Of a DNA stretch of 14,280 nucleotides, positions 14,250 to 14,280 are shown one piece after another. The DNA is from Turicibacter sp. (GTDB lineage: Bacteria; Bacillota; Bacilli; MOL361; Turicibacteraceae). Where the stretch lies: assembly GCA_030531025.1 (NCBI GenBank), contig JAUMTV010000016.1, forward strand, positions 20,013-34,292, written 5' to 3'. How positions within the stretch are numbered: position 1 is the first letter of the stretch; each line of letters starts with the position of its first letter. Below the pieces are notes generated by a model. It made no database searches and was not told the DNA's origin. It saw only the letters and a list, made by a program, of their open reading frames with translations. The position numbers and the translations under genes were made by a program.

Positions 14250-14280
14250 CAGAATTGAAATTTAATTTTTAACTTTGTTG
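14223..14280. other. Unrelated sequence at the tnpB breakpoint
   Basis: It starts AGGTGTATATTGCAAGTG, shares nothing with IS66 tnpB and holds no gene within the window. TGT at 14226 followed by AAGTGAAAAGTTAAC could be the tip of another insertion sequence (IS21-like ends begin TGT), but this is only a suspicion. Confidence 0.3.

Overview
The window is AT-rich DNA from a low-GC Gram-positive bacterium (Bacillota). This rests on strong Shine-Dalgarno sites (AGGAG/GGAGG), A/T-ending codons, a choline-binding-type cell-wall repeat protein and a clustered Wzx/Wzy polysaccharide locus. The overall look would suit a Turicibacter- or Erysipelotrichia-like gut Firmicute, but the genus is a guess.

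Layout. (1) 1-290 is the 3' end of a surface protein made of 20-residue cell-wall-binding repeats, closed by a strong terminator at 344-382. (2) 383-904 is AT-rich DNA with no supportable gene. (3) 905-11367 is an exopolysaccharide/capsule locus, all on the + strand: GT4 glycosyltransferase, Wzx-type flippase, initiating phosphoglycosyl transferase, second GT4, Wzy-type polymerase, GT2, third GT4, GT2 and UDP-glucose 4-epimerase (galE). The first genes are separated by long gaps with promoter- and hairpin-like elements. From 4743 to 10288 the genes are packed as one operon. (4) 11368-14280 is a pile-up of IS66-family insertion sequences, all in the same orientation.

How the genes work together. 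The phosphoglycosyl transferase would load the first sugar phosphate onto undecaprenyl phosphate. The three GT4 and two GT2 enzymes would extend the repeat unit, the flippase would move it outward, and the Wzy-like protein would polymerise it. GalE would supply UDP-galactose. Chain-length control, a regulatory kinase and an attachment enzyme are not in the window.

The IS66 region is the most interesting part. A complete 2330-bp element (11588-13917) is flanked by a perfect 8-bp duplication, AACATGTC, and sits inside the left end of another IS66 element. A third element starts at 13935, preceded by a candidate duplication in that same target, and is cut off early in its tnpB. A fourth, decayed left end lies just after galE. 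Three of these left ends carry a GACCTCC...GGAGGTC inverted repeat whose 3' arm is the Shine-Dalgarno of tnpA, with one compensatory base-pair change between copies. This points to an RNA hairpin that masks tnpA translation in read-through transcripts. The transposase gene of the complete copy is broken by a frameshift and an in-frame stop. I did not find a convincing new defence or metabolic system.
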